A stretch of 64,000 bases of DNA, taken from the NCBI GenBank assembly GCA_027563935.2, contig CM050446.2:110960499-111024498 (forward strand), read 5' to 3'. A program made the translations under genes and the position numbers. The stretch is from Costus lasius (Eukaryota > Streptophyta > Magnoliopsida > Zingiberales > Costaceae). The stretch's first letter is position 1; each line of letters opens with the position of its first letter. Below the pieces are notes generated by a model. That model saw only the letters and a program-made list of their open reading frames with translations. It was not told the DNA's origin and searched no databases. This document shows, one piece after another, positions 12,196-23,965 of this stretch.

Positions 12196-12733
12196 CCGGT
12201 GGCTGGCGGTCGGTACGACTTGGGAAGGGCCCATCGAGCGCCCAGTCATACACGGTGGCAGCTCCGGCGAACTCGCCGGTGCGCGGAGGCAAGACGGCGG
12301 ACGTCTCCTCTTCCCAACGATGAGAGGAAGGACCCGATGGAGGATCTGGGTTTCAGGGATCCCGTCGTCGGCTGCGCGTGGAGGTGCGAAGCTCAACGGA
12401 CGCCCGCCGGTATGGCATGGGAAGGGCCCGCCGAGCACCCAGGTCATGCATGGTGGATGGACGGCGGTAGCAGGGGGGCTTTCCTTCCAGGGCGAAGACA
12501 GCAACGAGCGGCGGACGCCTCCCCCACAAGCGGGACTCTCTTCGGCGGTCGACGAGCAGCCGTTGGGCTCCTCTGCCACGGGACGCGAGCGACCGCGGAT
12601 CTTCGGACGAAAGGATCCGGCGGGATCCGAATGAAGCGACGCGATGGATGAACCGACGGCTTCACCGTCCCGAGGCAGGATCCGGCGCGGATCCGGTGTG
12701 ATGATGACGGCCGCGTGGGGCGTCGTCCTTCCT
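12196..12733 (+). other. GC-rich internal region of the non-autonomous LTR element
   Basis: About 540 bp of GC-rich DNA between the gypsy element and the downstream GC-rich LTR. It contains an imperfect direct repeat about 200 bp apart: CTTGGGAAGGGCCCATCGAG near 12,218 and CATGGGAAGGGCCCGCCGAG near 12,417, each followed by a CACGGTGG or CATGGTGG word. Open frames exist on both strands (up to 195 codons on minus), but they show no recognisable domain and reflect base composition. I see no Gag or Pol remnant. Confidence 0.4.
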
Positions 12734-13220
12734 GACATGCGTCCTGTCCGTTACAGGCAACGGCAGCTGATAAAGGGAATGCGGCAGCGGCCGGTCCCCC
12801 TCTGCTTGGATAGCTCCCGCAGCGGAGAGCCCTTGGAGCAGGTGCTCGGGCAGTGAGCGGAGCTCCCCGGCGGACGGCGGTCCGCCTCTCCCTCCTCCCC
12901 CTCTGGCGGCAGCTCCACCAATGAAGGTTCCGGCGGCAGCTTGCTGGGACGACGAGGGCGGATGGAGATGCGGTCGGGCGAAGCGGCGGACGCTTCGCTA
13001 GGTTCCGGCGTCAGGCGGACGCTGATGAGGCTGAAGGCAGAAGGGCAGGCGGCCCTTCCCCCTGCCGGGGACTCTAGTCCGGCGTCATCACGGCGACGGT
13101 GGTCGCAACGGGACGAGCGCGGCGGACACACGAGGACGATGACGAAGATTTCAATAAGACAGGATGACGTGGAGCAGCATTGACCCGATTTTGACTTCGA
13201 TACCGGGCCAGGGCCTCACA
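12734..13220 (+). repeat. 3' LTR of GC-rich element (start uncertain)
   Basis: The part from about 12,893 to 13,220 matches 1,431-1,792. The left end is placed tentatively at TGACATGCGTCC (12,734) because LTRs start with TG, but no clear polypurine tract precedes it. It ends CTCACA, followed directly by a satellite monomer beginning GTTGTGCAGCAGAAGC. Confidence 0.45.
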
Positions 13221-13400
13221 GTTGTGCAGCAGAAGCATGGTGGGCCCATAACCCATATTTCGAAAACTCACCCAAATATCATTTTGTTTTAATAACTCTT
13301 GAATTTTGTAAAATAAAAATTTAGACAAACTTTGTGACATATCCATGTTTTAGTTTTATAAGAGGACAATGAATAGACAAATTTTAGTTTACGTCTATTA

Positions 13401-15166
13401 GAGCTACACGACAGAAGCGTGGTGGGCCCATGATCCACAAGTCCAAGAATCGAATCCTAGAAATGATATCCTTGTGTTTTAATAATTATAGATTACTACA
13501 AAAAATATATATATACTAAATATCTAACATTTGAATGTTTTTGTTTTATAAGAGAACAATGAATAATTTTATTATAATTTATGTTAATCGTGATATCATA
13601 ATCGAATCACGGTGGACCAATGAACAATAGGTCTCAGGATCAAAATTTTGCTCTAATATTATTTTGTGCTAAGAATTCTTGAATTTACAAAATAAAATTT
13701 TCAATCAAATAGTCGTATTTTATTTTATCTCAAAAAACAAATTCTTCAATTTGAAAAACTAAAAATTTAGGCTAAATTTCTAAAAAGTCCATAGTTTAGT
13801 TTTGTTTTGTTTTTACAAGAGGATAGTGAATATGGACCTATTTCAGTGTATATCTATTAGAGCGCAGAACGGAAGCACGGTGGGTCTATAAACCACAAGT
13901 CCGAGAACTGAAACTTCTCTCTAACATCTTTGTGTTTTAAAAACTCTTCAATTCAACAATAAAAAAATAGACTAATTTCTAACATATTCATTTTTTTTAT
14001 ATGAGAACAATTAGCAATATTAGAATATTTTATTTTTATCATAGTTGTGTAACGGAAGCATGGCAGGCATATAACCCATATGTTTGAGGATCAAAACTTC
14101 AATCTGTCATCATTGTGTTTTATGAATTTTTATATTTTACAGAATAAACATTTAGACCAAATTTCTAACATATACAATTTTTTTTTTAATTTGACTCTAT
14201 CAAAGTGGTACAACGGAAGTGTAGTGGGCCCATAACCCTATTTTATATCAATGTTTTACCTTCATAAAGAAGACATTGAATAATCTTACTTTAGTTTTAT
14301 ATAGATGAGGGTGACATAGGGGAATTGTGGATTGGCCGTAGCCTAAAGGTTCTCAAAATCTCTGTCTGATATCATTGTGTTTTAAAAATACATAAATTTT
14401 AGAAAATAAAAATTTAGGCTAAATTTCTGCCAATTCATGTTTTTTGTTTTATAAGACAACAATGAATAGACCAATTTTAGTCTACAACTAATAAAGCGGC
14501 GTAGCGGAAGCATGGAGGGCCCATAACCCACAAGTTTAAGAATGGAAACATCTTTATGATATCATTGAGTTTTAAGAAATTTTGAATTCTACTTAAAAAA
14601 ATTAGACTAAATTTCAACCACATCCATGTTTTTGTTTTATATGAGAACAATGAACAATCTTAAAAAAAAATTTGTTTATTGGAGTTGTGCAACCAAAGCA
14701 TAGTAGGATTTTAACCCACAAGTTCGAGGATCAAAACTTTGTTCTAATATCATAGTTTTCTCATAACACTTGAATTCTACAAAATAAAAATTTAGACTAA
14801 ATTTCTAACACATCCATATCTAGATTAATGAGAGTTGTGCAAGAAAGCATGGTGGACCCATAACCCATAGGTCCTTGGATTGAAATCTTAATATTATTGT
14901 GTTTTTAGAGATTTTTAATTCTACAAAATAAAAATTTAGATTAAATTTATATCACATCAATGTTTTAGCTTTAAATACGGATAAAAAATATTATTACTTT
15001 AGTTTATATCAATGAGAATGGCTAAGTAGAAGCCTGGGTGGCCCATAACCCGAAGGTCTTCGAAACCTCACCTTGATATCATTTTGTTTTAATAACTCTT
15101 AAATTCTGTAAAATAAAAATTTAGACTAACTTTGTGACATATCCATGTTTTAGTTTACATCTATTA
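13401..15166 (+). repeat. One 1,766-bp higher-order repeat unit of the satellite
   Basis: The distance between equivalent points of two M1 monomers (GAGCTACACG at 13,401 and GGGCTATGCG at 15,167) is 1,766 bp and spans ten different monomers. The same order recurs from 22, from 32,904 and, with losses, from 35,075. In block 4 the period is 2,171 bp because an extra monomer (AGCGTGGGGAGGCCATAAC type) sits after M5. Confidence 0.75.
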
Positions 15167-15264
15167 GGGCTATGCGACGGAAGCATGGTGGGCCCATGAC
15201 CCATAGTCCAAGAGTTGAATCCTAGAATTGATATCATTGTGTTTTAATAATTATAGATTTCCAT

Positions 15265-15268
<4 letters not shown>

Positions 15269-15312
<44 letters not shown>
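15269..15312. repeat. (TA)n microsatellite in an M1 spacer
   Basis: About 22 TA dinucleotides in the spacer of the second M1 monomer. The equivalent position in other M1 copies has only short AT runs, so this is a local expansion. Confidence 0.95.
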
Positions 15313-15313
<1 letters not shown>

Positions 15314-16752
15314 TAAAAATCTAAATAAGAATGTTTTTGTTTTATAAGAGACCAAAGAATAATTTTATTATAATTTATGTTAATCGTGGTAGTGTAATTG
15401 AATCTTGGTGGGCCTATGAACAACATGTCTCAGGATCAAAATTTTGCACTAATATTATTGTGTTTTAAGAATTTTTGAATTTTACAAAATAAAATTTTGT
15501 ACTCAAATAGTCCAATTTTATTTTATCTCAAAAAACAAAATCTTCAATTCAAAAAAATAAAAATTTAGTCTAAATTTCTAATAGGTCCATAGTTTAGTTT
15601 TTTTTTTTACAAGAGGGCAGTGAATATGGACCTATTTTAGTGTATATCTATTAGAGCAGCAGAATGGAAGCACAATGGGCCTATAAACCACAAGTGCAGG
15701 AATTGAAACTTCCCTTTAATATCTTTGTGTTCTAAAAATTCTTAAATTCAACAAATAAAAAATTAGACTAAATTTCGAACATATTCATTTTTTAATATGA
15801 GAACAATGAGCAATCTTTGAGTATTTTATGTTTATCATAGTTGTGTAATGGAAGCATGACAAGCATATAATCCATAGGTTTCAGTATCAAAACTTCACTC
15901 TGACATTATTGTGTTTTAAGACTTTTTTAAATTTTATAGAATAATCATTTAGACCAAATTTCTAACATATCCATGCTGTTGTTTTTTATGAGGAAGATGA
16001 ATAGTTTTATGTTAATTTCACTCTATTAGAGTAGCGCAAAAGAAGCATGGTGCGCTTATAACTCATAGGTGCAAGGATCGAAACCTTGCTCTGATTTTTT
16101 TTTCATGTCAATGTTTTACCTTTATAAAGAAGACATTGAATAATCTTACTTTAGTTTATATATATGTGAGTTGCGTAGGGAAATCGTTGGGTGGCCATAA
16201 CCTAGAGCTTCTCGAAATCACGCTCTGAGATCATTGTGTTTTAAAAATTCTTAAATTCTAGAAAATAAAAATTTAGGCTAAATTTCTGATAATTCATGTT
16301 TTTGTTTTATAAGAGAACAATGAATAGACCAATTTTAATCTACAACTAATAGAGCGGCCTAGTAGAAGCGTGGTGGGCCCATAACCCACAAGTACAAGAG
16401 TTGAAACATATATCATTGAGTTTTAAGAATTTTTGAATTCTACTAAAAAAATTAAACTAAATTTCTACCATATCCAAGTTTCTGTTTTTTACGAGAATGA
16501 GCATTCTTAAAAAATTTTATGTTTGTTGGAGTGGTGCAACCGAAGCATAGTAGGCTTTTAACCCACATGTTCGAGGATCAAAACTTTGTTCTAATATCAT
16601 TGTGTTCTAAGAATTTTTGATTTCTAGAAAATAAAAATTTACACTAAATTTCTAACATATCCATATTTAGATTAATGAGAGTTGTGTAGCAGAAGCATGG
16701 TGGGCCCATAACCCATAGGTCCTTGGATTGAAATCTTACTTTGATATTATTG

Positions 16753-16937
16753 TGATTCACAGATCCAACTGGATCGGGCTAGACGAAGACGGGCTGGGCG
16801 GTGGCCCAAGCCCACGCTGTGAAATGAAATTAGTGTCCAAATTCGGTCAACATCTAGGGCACGGCAACTGAAATCTTCGGACGCGACTGCCTTCATCAAA
16901 GATTTTGGGGACGAGGCGGAGGGCTTTGGCTCTTTCA
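16753..16937 (+). mobile_element. Left part of a GC-rich solo-LTR-like segment
   Basis: Single-copy-looking GC-rich DNA (TGATTCACAGATCC...) interrupts an M9 satellite spacer and continues after Copia-1 at 23,966. Joined, the two pieces give about 0.9 kb that could start TG and end GTGTGACA, as an LTR would. No second copy and no target duplication were found, so a solo LTR is only a guess. A minus-strand open frame of 63 codons here has no recognisable domain. Confidence 0.35.
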
Positions 16938-17424
16938 TGTTGGAATTTAAAATTAAAACTTTCCTTTTTTATTTTTTTCATTTTTAATTATTTTATATTT
17001 TATTTAATTCATTTGCTATTTTAAATTTAGCAAGGCTATTAGTGGCATATTTGTGGTAGCCGTCGGATTTAATACAACGGTTCTAACCGTGGGGGTTTAG
17101 CCTATAAATTGGCATCTAATCCTTGGGTATAGACATAATAGAAATTGCATAGCTAATAGCATTTGTAAGATCCCCTCTGCTTTCTTTCCTCTTTTGCTGC
17201 TCAAAGTTCAAAGGTGGTCGATCAACTTCTCCACGGTCGTGATCCGTAGGAGAAAAATCTTGGTTGTATCCTGGGTGATCTCTCTGGATTTTGCTCACAT
17301 GAGGGCCCAAAAATTCACCTAAGGACAGCAAATTTCTCCGCGCCTCCAGGTTCTTTCGTTCTTGTTTTTACTTTGTTATTTTGTTGATTTGTTAGAAATA
17401 GTTTAATCTACTCTCGTGCTAACA
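16938..17424 (+). repeat. 5' LTR of Copia-1
   Basis: A 487-bp LTR. A TATA-like CCTATAAATTGG near 17,101 is conserved in the 3' LTR (23,641) and is the likely core promoter. The sequence between LTR and leader (TTCTTAGGTGAATTTC) does not match the usual iMet PBS. Confidence 0.92.
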
Positions 17425-19861
17425 TTCTTAGGTGAATTTCTGATAGTTTTAGGTTAAATTATTTTTTTTATATCAACGTATAAGTTCATTCCTATTGTTT
17501 TTACATCGCATTACGAATTTTCTTATTATTTAAACCTGTTTCGCTGTCGTCGCCTTCGTCGGTGACTGGGAAATTAGCTTTTTAGCTTAATCCCAGTTTT
17601 TGTCGTCAACGTTTACGAATTTCCTTCGTTACTATTTGATGTAGGAGCATCTCATTGAAGATCTCCAATTTTGGAATTTGATACATTTTGAACTTGTTTA
17701 ATTTCCGTTTTGAACTTGTTAAATTCTGCATTGTAATGTTGTTATAAACGTTCTCTTATTTTCAGCACTTATTGTTGTAGTAGTTTGGACTTAGCCTAGG
17801 ATTTATTTTACTATGTCTTTGTTTTATTTTTAGTGAATGTAGTAGGTTGTTAGTAGCCTAGAATGAATGCACATGTAAGGCACTTACAAGCACCTACACC
17901 CTCCAACCATTTGGCAACGGCATGGCAACTCAATTTACAACCGGATCCATCAAAATGAAGTCAAGTAAACATCTAATTCCAGCTCAAGCAAAGGCGCCAT
18001 CAAATGAAGTTTACTCAACCTTTTCAAAGGACAACCTCCAGTTCAACTCCAGCAAAATTATGTCCAGCTCACCTCAAATGAGCCTCAAGATTATAGCCAC
18101 AAATTAGTAACTAATCTGGTCACAAAGTAAACTACCTAGTCAAGATACGCTCAAGATTTGAAGACACAGTCACAATATTCTCTAGCAGCCTTTTCAGCCA
18201 ACGGCTATAAACCTTTTCTTACCAGCATGTGCAAAGGGTGCTCCTCACGTCATTGCCAGCAATTCTCCACTAAGAAGCCAATGTCCACCTCAGTTTTGGA
18301 ATACCAAGGGTTGCCACAAATGTGAACATTGAAAGGGTTAGGTTTAAAGCTTGTAATTCGCACACTTTGCACCTTCAGTCGATCATCTTTTGAAAACTGA
18401 AAACTTGTTAGCGTGTTGCCTTGCTTGAGTTGAGCTTGCTCCTCTTGTCTTGTGTGTGGTGTGTTGAGGGTTGAGCTTGCTCCCCTAGAGTTGAGCTTGC
18501 TCCTCTAATCGTTCTTGAATTCCCCTTACTGCCGATCATCTTCATCCCTCCATCCTCCTCCACCTACTGTTCCATTGCTTTTGTCAAAACTCACGCAAGA
18601 CACCCCACCTGTTGGAGCTAGAAAGATATTGGAAGCACAGAATCAAAATCTCCTGAAGATCAACGCAGCTTAAACTCATTGCCATAAAGCACTAGAAAGG
18701 GGTTCGGCCCCCTCCCTTCAAGGGGGCCTCAAGGTGTCTGCTATCCAAATCTTTACTGCTGTGGAAATTGCATGCTAGAATAACATTTTCCATTAGTAAT
18801 CTGCATTTACTTATACATAAGAAGAGCTACATGCCTAAGGAAATCTAGGGCATAAATTCTATCCTTCATCACTATTTAGAAAAAAAAAAATTCAAAATCT
18901 TTTCAGTGTCGTCGCCTCCGTCGATGACTGAAATTAGGGTTTCTTAAACCCGATTTCTGTCGTCGCCGTCGCCCCCATCTTCGTCATTCGTCGCCGTCGC
19001 CTGGGCTGATGCCCTCTTGCCTTCGCGACTCCTCGGTGGCTCCCTTTCTTTGTCGTCTCACTGTCGACAACGTCTGGACGCTGTCGATCTTGCGACGGCA
19101 GAAGGCGCAGTGCGGTAAGGTTTCGGAGCGACAACGGTAGGCGCGGCGCGGTAGGGGTTTCGACAAGGCGGAAATAGGGTTTTTGCTGTGGCGGCTGCGA
19201 AGCTTTGGTCGAACGTCGCAAGTTGCGGCGGCGGCGGCGCACCCTTCGCTCGTCGCCATTCCCTTGCCCACTCACCAAATCCTCGCCAATTTGCTTGCCC
19301 GGATGCGCGTCGAAAGCACCCGACCCGCCTTCACGCGTTCGCTCGACGCGTTCAACACACGGGTGACGTCACGCAGGCGCGTGGTGACGTCGACGTAGAG
19401 ACGCATTTCGCCAATTACTTATTAAAAAAAATCAATAGTATATTTCTTTTCTCATCGTTATAGAATTGCATTTGGATTTTAGTTTCTTCGTGAAAAATAA
19501 ATATTTTTTAGAATTGCATGCTATAAAATTATTTTTGTGCTCTTTCTAAATTTGTGATCTACTAGCATCATATTTTGTTATTATCCTGCTTTGTTGAAAG
19601 TATAATAGCATGTGTAAATTTTTATTTACAGTATTATTTTTTATTCTAGCTATGTTAAACTCTTTTGCCATAACATGTAATCGGTTCACTTCAACAGTAA
19701 TTTTTATATTAAGGAAACTATTTAATAAGGATATTACTAATCATAGAATAAATTTAACTGATGATTTAATCCTAAACCTTAAGTAAATATAGTTAAGGAT
19801 GAACCTTCCACAAACACAATTAGGTCAGTTTCCTTCGCTCCTTCTGTCAATTTAGTCCACC
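17425..19861 (+). other. Copia-1 leader with internal insertion; no gag found
   Basis: About 2.4 kb of untranslated-looking DNA. A CG-rich stretch with GTCGTCGCC words occurs twice (about 17,545-17,615 and about 18,903-18,995, extending to 19,420), flanking about 1.3 kb of unrelated AT-rich DNA. That unrelated part has three copies of TTGAGCTTGCTCC (18,430-18,505) and a GGGGGCC hairpin near 18,700. The leader may therefore be duplicated around an insertion. A 61-codon frame at 17,922 and overlapping frames at 18,934-19,463 have no recognisable domain. The gag gene expected here seems deleted. Confidence 0.45.
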
Positions 19862-22800
19862 ATGATTCTGAGTGGTGGCTTGACTCTGGAGCTAATGTAC
19901 ATATCTGTACTAATAAAAAAATATTTTACTTCCTTTCAAAACACAAGTGGAGGGAGTGTTGTAATCAGAAATGGAGCATCTGTGAATGTGCTAGGACATG
20001 AGAATGTCAACCTGAAGTTTACTTCTAGAAAGACGTTACTTCTCAGCAATGTTCTGCTAGTTCCAGATGTGAAGAAAAATCTCATCAGTGGATCTCTTCT
20101 AGTTCAATTAGGATATAAAATTGTACTAGAAGCAAATAAGGTTGTCATTACTAAAAAAGATAATTTTATTTGTAAATGGTTCATCTCAGGAGGACTCTTT
20201 AAAATAAATGTACTTTCTTATCTAAGTAATAAAGATTCTTTTTCTTCCTTTGTTGCATTAAATTCTGAAATGAATGATTATTGGCATGGCAAACTTGGTC
20301 ATGTCAATTTTAAATATATCAACAAAATGGCAAATTTAGAATTAATTCCTAAAATAAATTCTAAAGCAAATCCTAAGTGTGAAATTTGTGCTAAGGCTAA
20401 ACAACCTAGAAAATCTTTCAAAACAGTTGAATCTAGAAATTCACAAATTCTAGAATTAATTCATAGTGATGTTTGTGATTCAACTTCAACCTTAACAAGA
20501 GGAGGTAACAAGTATTTTGTAACTTTCATTGATGATTGTTCAAGATATTGTTATACCTTTTTGCTTAAAACCAAAGATGAAGTTTTAAATAAGTTTAAAA
20601 TCTTCAAAGGTAACGTTGAAAATCAACAAGATAAAAAGATAAAAATAATTAGATCTGATATAGGAGGAGAATATATGTCTAGTGATTTTACATCCTTTTG
20701 TCAAGAACATGGTATAATTCACCAAATAACACCTCCTTATTCACCACAATCAAATGGTGTGGCAGAAAGGAAAAATAGAACTCTTCTTGATATGGTTAAC
20801 TTCATGATGCTGAGTTCAGATGTACCTCAAAATCTTTGGGGAGAAGCATTGCTATTTTCATGCTTCATTCTTAACAGAATCCCTTTGAAAGATAAGGAGG
20901 TCACACCCTATGAACTTTGGAAGGGTCATAAGCCAAGGCTTAATTTCCTTCGAATGTGAGGGTGCCTTGCTAAAGTCAATATTCCTGAACCTATAAAGAG
21001 AAAACTAGGTCCTAAAACTATAGATGCTATTTTAGTAGGTTACTCCTTAGATAGTAACACCTATAGATTCTTGGTAATCAATTCTGAAATACCAGACATA
21101 TCAAATAATATATTAATTAAATCAAAAGATGCTTCCTTTTTTGAACATATATTTCCTTTCAAAAATAAAATCTCATCAAGTATTCAATCAACCTTAGATC
21201 AACCAGAAACATCTTTTACACCTATAGTTTCAAATCCTTTTCAACTATTTGAACCTAGAAGGAGTCAGAGAGTTAGAGTTGAAAAGAATTTTAGTGATGA
21301 CTTCATAACTTATTTAATTGAAGACACACCTAATTCTTATCAAGAGGCTCTTAACTCTCCTGATGCTCCTTTCTGGAAGGAGACAATTAATAGTGAGATG
21401 GAATCAATCCTAAGTAATCATACTTGGATTCTCACTAGTTTACCTCCAGGAAATAAACCCTTAGGATGTATGTGGTTGTTTAAAAAGAAATTAAGACCTG
21501 ATGGATCAATAGAAAAGTACAAGGCGCGTTTAGTTGTTCAAGGCTTTGCTCAAAAGGCTGGCATTAACTATTTTGACACTTACGCACCTGTAGCAAGAAT
21601 AACTACCATTAGAGTTATGCTTGCATTTGCTTCCATCCATAACTTGTTTGTACACCAAATGGATGTTAAGACTGCTTTTCTACATGGAGATCTAGAAGAA
21701 GAAATCTATATGAACCAACCTGAAGGGTTTATCTCTCCTGGTTCTGAAAATAAAGTTTGTCGACTAGTTCAGTCATTGTATGGACTTAAACAAGCTCCAA
21801 AACAATGGCATGAAAAATTTGACAAAGTTATAGTTTCATTTGGATTTCAAATCAATGAATCAGATAATTGCCTATATACTAAAAAGATAGATGAGAACAA
21901 ATTTATAATCCTATGCCTTTATGTAGATGATATTCTTATTTTCGCACCTACTTTAGAATTAATAACTGAAATCAAATCCCATCTTTCAGATAATTTTAGC
22001 ATGAAAGATCTAGGAGAAACAGATGTGATTCTAGGCATGAAGATTATAAAATTTTCAAATTTGCTAGTTTTATCTCAATCACATTACACTGACAAACTTT
22101 TAGAAAAGTTTGGTTTCAGTGACTATTCTCCTCTTTCTAATCCTTATGATCCTAATGTCATACTGGAAAAGAATAATGGCAAATCTGTAGATCAAGATAG
22201 ATATGCTCAGTGTATAGGATCACTTCTATATCTTTCAAATAGAATTAGACCAGACATAGCCTATGCTGTTTCCAGATAAAGTAGATATACCTGTAATCCT
22301 AGTCAAACACATTGGAATGCTTTGAATAGAGTATTCAAATACCTTAAAGGTACTAGCTCATATGGTTTGAGCTTTTCTGGTTATCCTTCTATTTTAGAAG
22401 GATTTAGTGATGCTAATTGAATATCTGATTCTAATGATATCAAATCTATTTCTGGCTATGTGTTTTTATTAAGAGGAAGTGTCATTACATGGCAATCTTC
22501 CAAGCAATCCATAATTGCTAGGAGCACAATGGAAGCAGAATTAGTGGCTTTGGATGCCACATGTATTGAAGCCGAATGGCTTAAAGAATTAGTTTCTTCA
22601 CTTCCATTTTCTTCTACTCCTTTAGCTCCTATTTCTATTCATTGCGAGTCACAAGCCGCAATAGCATTTTGTAAGAAGAAACTAATAAATGTGAAAATCA
22701 GTTGCCACATTAAAATTAGACAAAAGCCTATTAAATGGTTGGACTCGCATGGAGTTTTAGCTCTTTCTTTTGTAAAGACTGAGCACAACCTAGCCGATGG

Positions 22801-22866
22801 CTAGACCAAAGGCTTGCCTTGGACAAAGATCCTAGAAGTATCGAGAGGAATGAGAATTAGTCTGTA
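19862..22866 (+). pseudogene. pol: Copia-1 pol: protease, integrase, RT, RNase H
   Basis: The protease active site (WWLDSGANVHIC, about 19,873-19,908) is in a different frame from what follows, so a frameshift lies near 19,930. The rest is one frame from 19,862 to about 22,866. Integrase has the zinc finger H142-H147-C173-C176 and catalytic D203, D266 and E302 (DD35E spacing). RT spans about 21,400-22,000 with YVDD at 21,920-21,931. RNase H and the copia C-terminus follow ([20 protein letters not shown], then ADG*TKGL). Four in-frame stops are visible: TGA 20,957, TAA 22,277, TGA 22,418 and TAG 22,802. The two TGA sit where Trp is expected. RT and integrase catalytic residues are otherwise intact. 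Confidence 0.9.
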
Positions 22867-23477
22867 AATAGGTCTTTTAGTGGTGGGAACCCAACCTCTG
22901 TGATAGGAGATCCCTTGAAGGAGGTTCAATGTGGTAATAACAAGCTGATTGACTGGCCAATGAGCACTTTGAAAAATAAAATTATAAAACACTATGGTGT
23001 ATAAAATCTTATGTGATAGAGTTAATACTCTACACCCCCATTCCTGAGGATAGATTTGTGCTTATATTGTAGAGGAAAGGAAAACTTCCAAAAGTAGTTA
23101 ATTATCATGAGATGAGCCTCTACACTCATCCCTTGCAGGGAACTTCCTATATGAGAGAATCTGTATACGGCCGCAGCTAAGGACATAGACAACCCTCAGA
23201 AGCTCTCATGAAGATGCACGCACACGGCCAAAAATGTGCAACCCCGCAATCGGTTCACCTATATTGTGTGTGAGAATGTTAAAGTCTGGGTTAAAGAAAA
23301 ATAGTTCAAGACTAGTTCACTATCTTTCCTTCAGATGGAGACATTTTTACTAAGTAAAGGATATGTCTTTAGGTGCACTTTACTGACCGCATAATATAGA
23401 CAATGAGTAGAAATTTAATTTTAATCTTTTTTGTTATTTTATTTATATTTAAGAAAAATTTTAATTTTGTGGGGGAT
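22867..23477 (+). other. Copia-1 3' untranslated region and polypurine tract
   Basis: No coding sequence. It ends in the PPT GTGGGGGAT (23,469-23,477) immediately before the 3' LTR. It contains the word GGTTCACCTATATTG and GC-rich patches near 23,170-23,260, with nothing else recognisable. Confidence 0.6.
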
Positions 23478-23960
23478 TGTTGGAATTTAAAATTAAAACT
23501 TTCCTTTTTTATTTTTTCCATTTTTAATTATTTTATATTTTATTTAATTCATTTGCTATTTTAACTTTAGCAAGGCTATTAGTGGCATATTTGTGGTAGC
23601 CGTCGCATTTAATCCAACGGTTCTAACCGAAGGGGCTTAGCCTATAAATTGGCATCTGATCCGTGGGTATAGACACAATAGAAATTGCATAGCTAATAGC
23701 ATTTGCAAGATCCCCTCTGCTTTCTTTCCTCTTTTGTTGCTCAAAGTTCAAAGGTGGTCAATCAACTTCTCCACGGTCGTGATCCGCAGGAGAAGAATTT
23801 TGGTTGTATCCTGGGTGATCTCTCTGCATTTTGCTCACACAGGGGCCCAGAAATTTACCTAAGGACAGCAGGTTTCTCTGCGCCTCCAGGTTCTTTTGTT
23901 CTTGTTTTTTTACTTTGTTATTTTGTTGTAGAAATAGTTTAATCTACTCTCGTGCTAACA
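23478..23960 (+). repeat. 3' LTR of Copia-1
   Basis: A 483-bp copy of 16,938-17,424 ending GTGCTAACA, followed by the target duplication TTTCA. A 79-codon frame at 23,703 is an LTR frame without a recognised product. Confidence 0.92.
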
Positions 23961-23965
23961 TTTCA

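Larger units (their letters stand above)
1431..13220 (+). mobile_element. GC-rich non-autonomous LTR-type element, split by gypsy insertion
   Basis: Two direct copies of a GC-rich sequence flank the gypsy element: 1,431-1,792 and about 12,893-13,220. Both end in GGGCCAGGGCCTCACA. The left copy is followed by GGTTATCAGAGC, which resembles the tRNA-iMet primer-binding site used by many plant LTR elements. About 0.6 kb of GC-rich internal DNA lies right of the gypsy element and only 32 bp on its left. I read this as a small non-autonomous LTR element (TRIM/LARD-like) in the satellite. Its 5' LTR appears truncated, no target-site duplication is evident, and no retroviral domains are encoded. The family is not recognised. 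Confidence 0.55.
13221..16752 (+). repeat. tRNA-iMet-derived satellite, block 2 (two higher-order units)
   Basis: About 19 consecutive tRNA-iMet-like monomers. Ten recognisable types follow one another from 13,401: M1 13,401; M2 about 13,590; M3 13,860; M4 14,044; M5 14,203; M6 14,309; M7 14,492; M8 14,683; M9 14,829; M10 15,014. The series then restarts with M1 at 15,167 and proceeds to M9 near 16,680. Each type has its own variant of the tRNA part, for example CCCATGACCC in M1, ATATAACCC in M4 and CTTTTAACCC in M8. The right end breaks inside the M9 spacer, where a GC-rich segment is inserted. Confidence 0.87.
16938..23960 (+). mobile_element. Ty1/copia element Copia-1, full length with TSD
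   Basis: LTRs at 16,938-17,424 and 23,478-23,960 begin TGTTGGAATT and end GTGCTAACA. A perfect 5-bp target duplication TTTCA lies at 16,933-16,937 and 23,961-23,965. The internal region has a GC-rich leader, protease-integrase-RT-RNase H in copia order and a polypurine tract GTGGGGGAT at 23,469-23,477. I find no gag or CCHC knuckle, and no canonical iMet PBS follows the 5' LTR. LTR divergence is about 5% (roughly 26 substitutions plus small indels by eye). Stops in pol make it non-autonomous. Confidence 0.93.

Noticed and set aside
12151..12738. 195-codon minus-strand frame and overlapping plus-strand frames
   Set aside because: GC-driven open frames across the gypsy 3' junction; composition rich in Arg, Pro and Ser with no known domain.
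1420..13235. Possible target duplication GTGGTGTAG / GTTGTGCAG around the GC-rich element
   Set aside because: Both flanks are satellite heads that resemble each other anyway, so the match is not evidence of a duplication.
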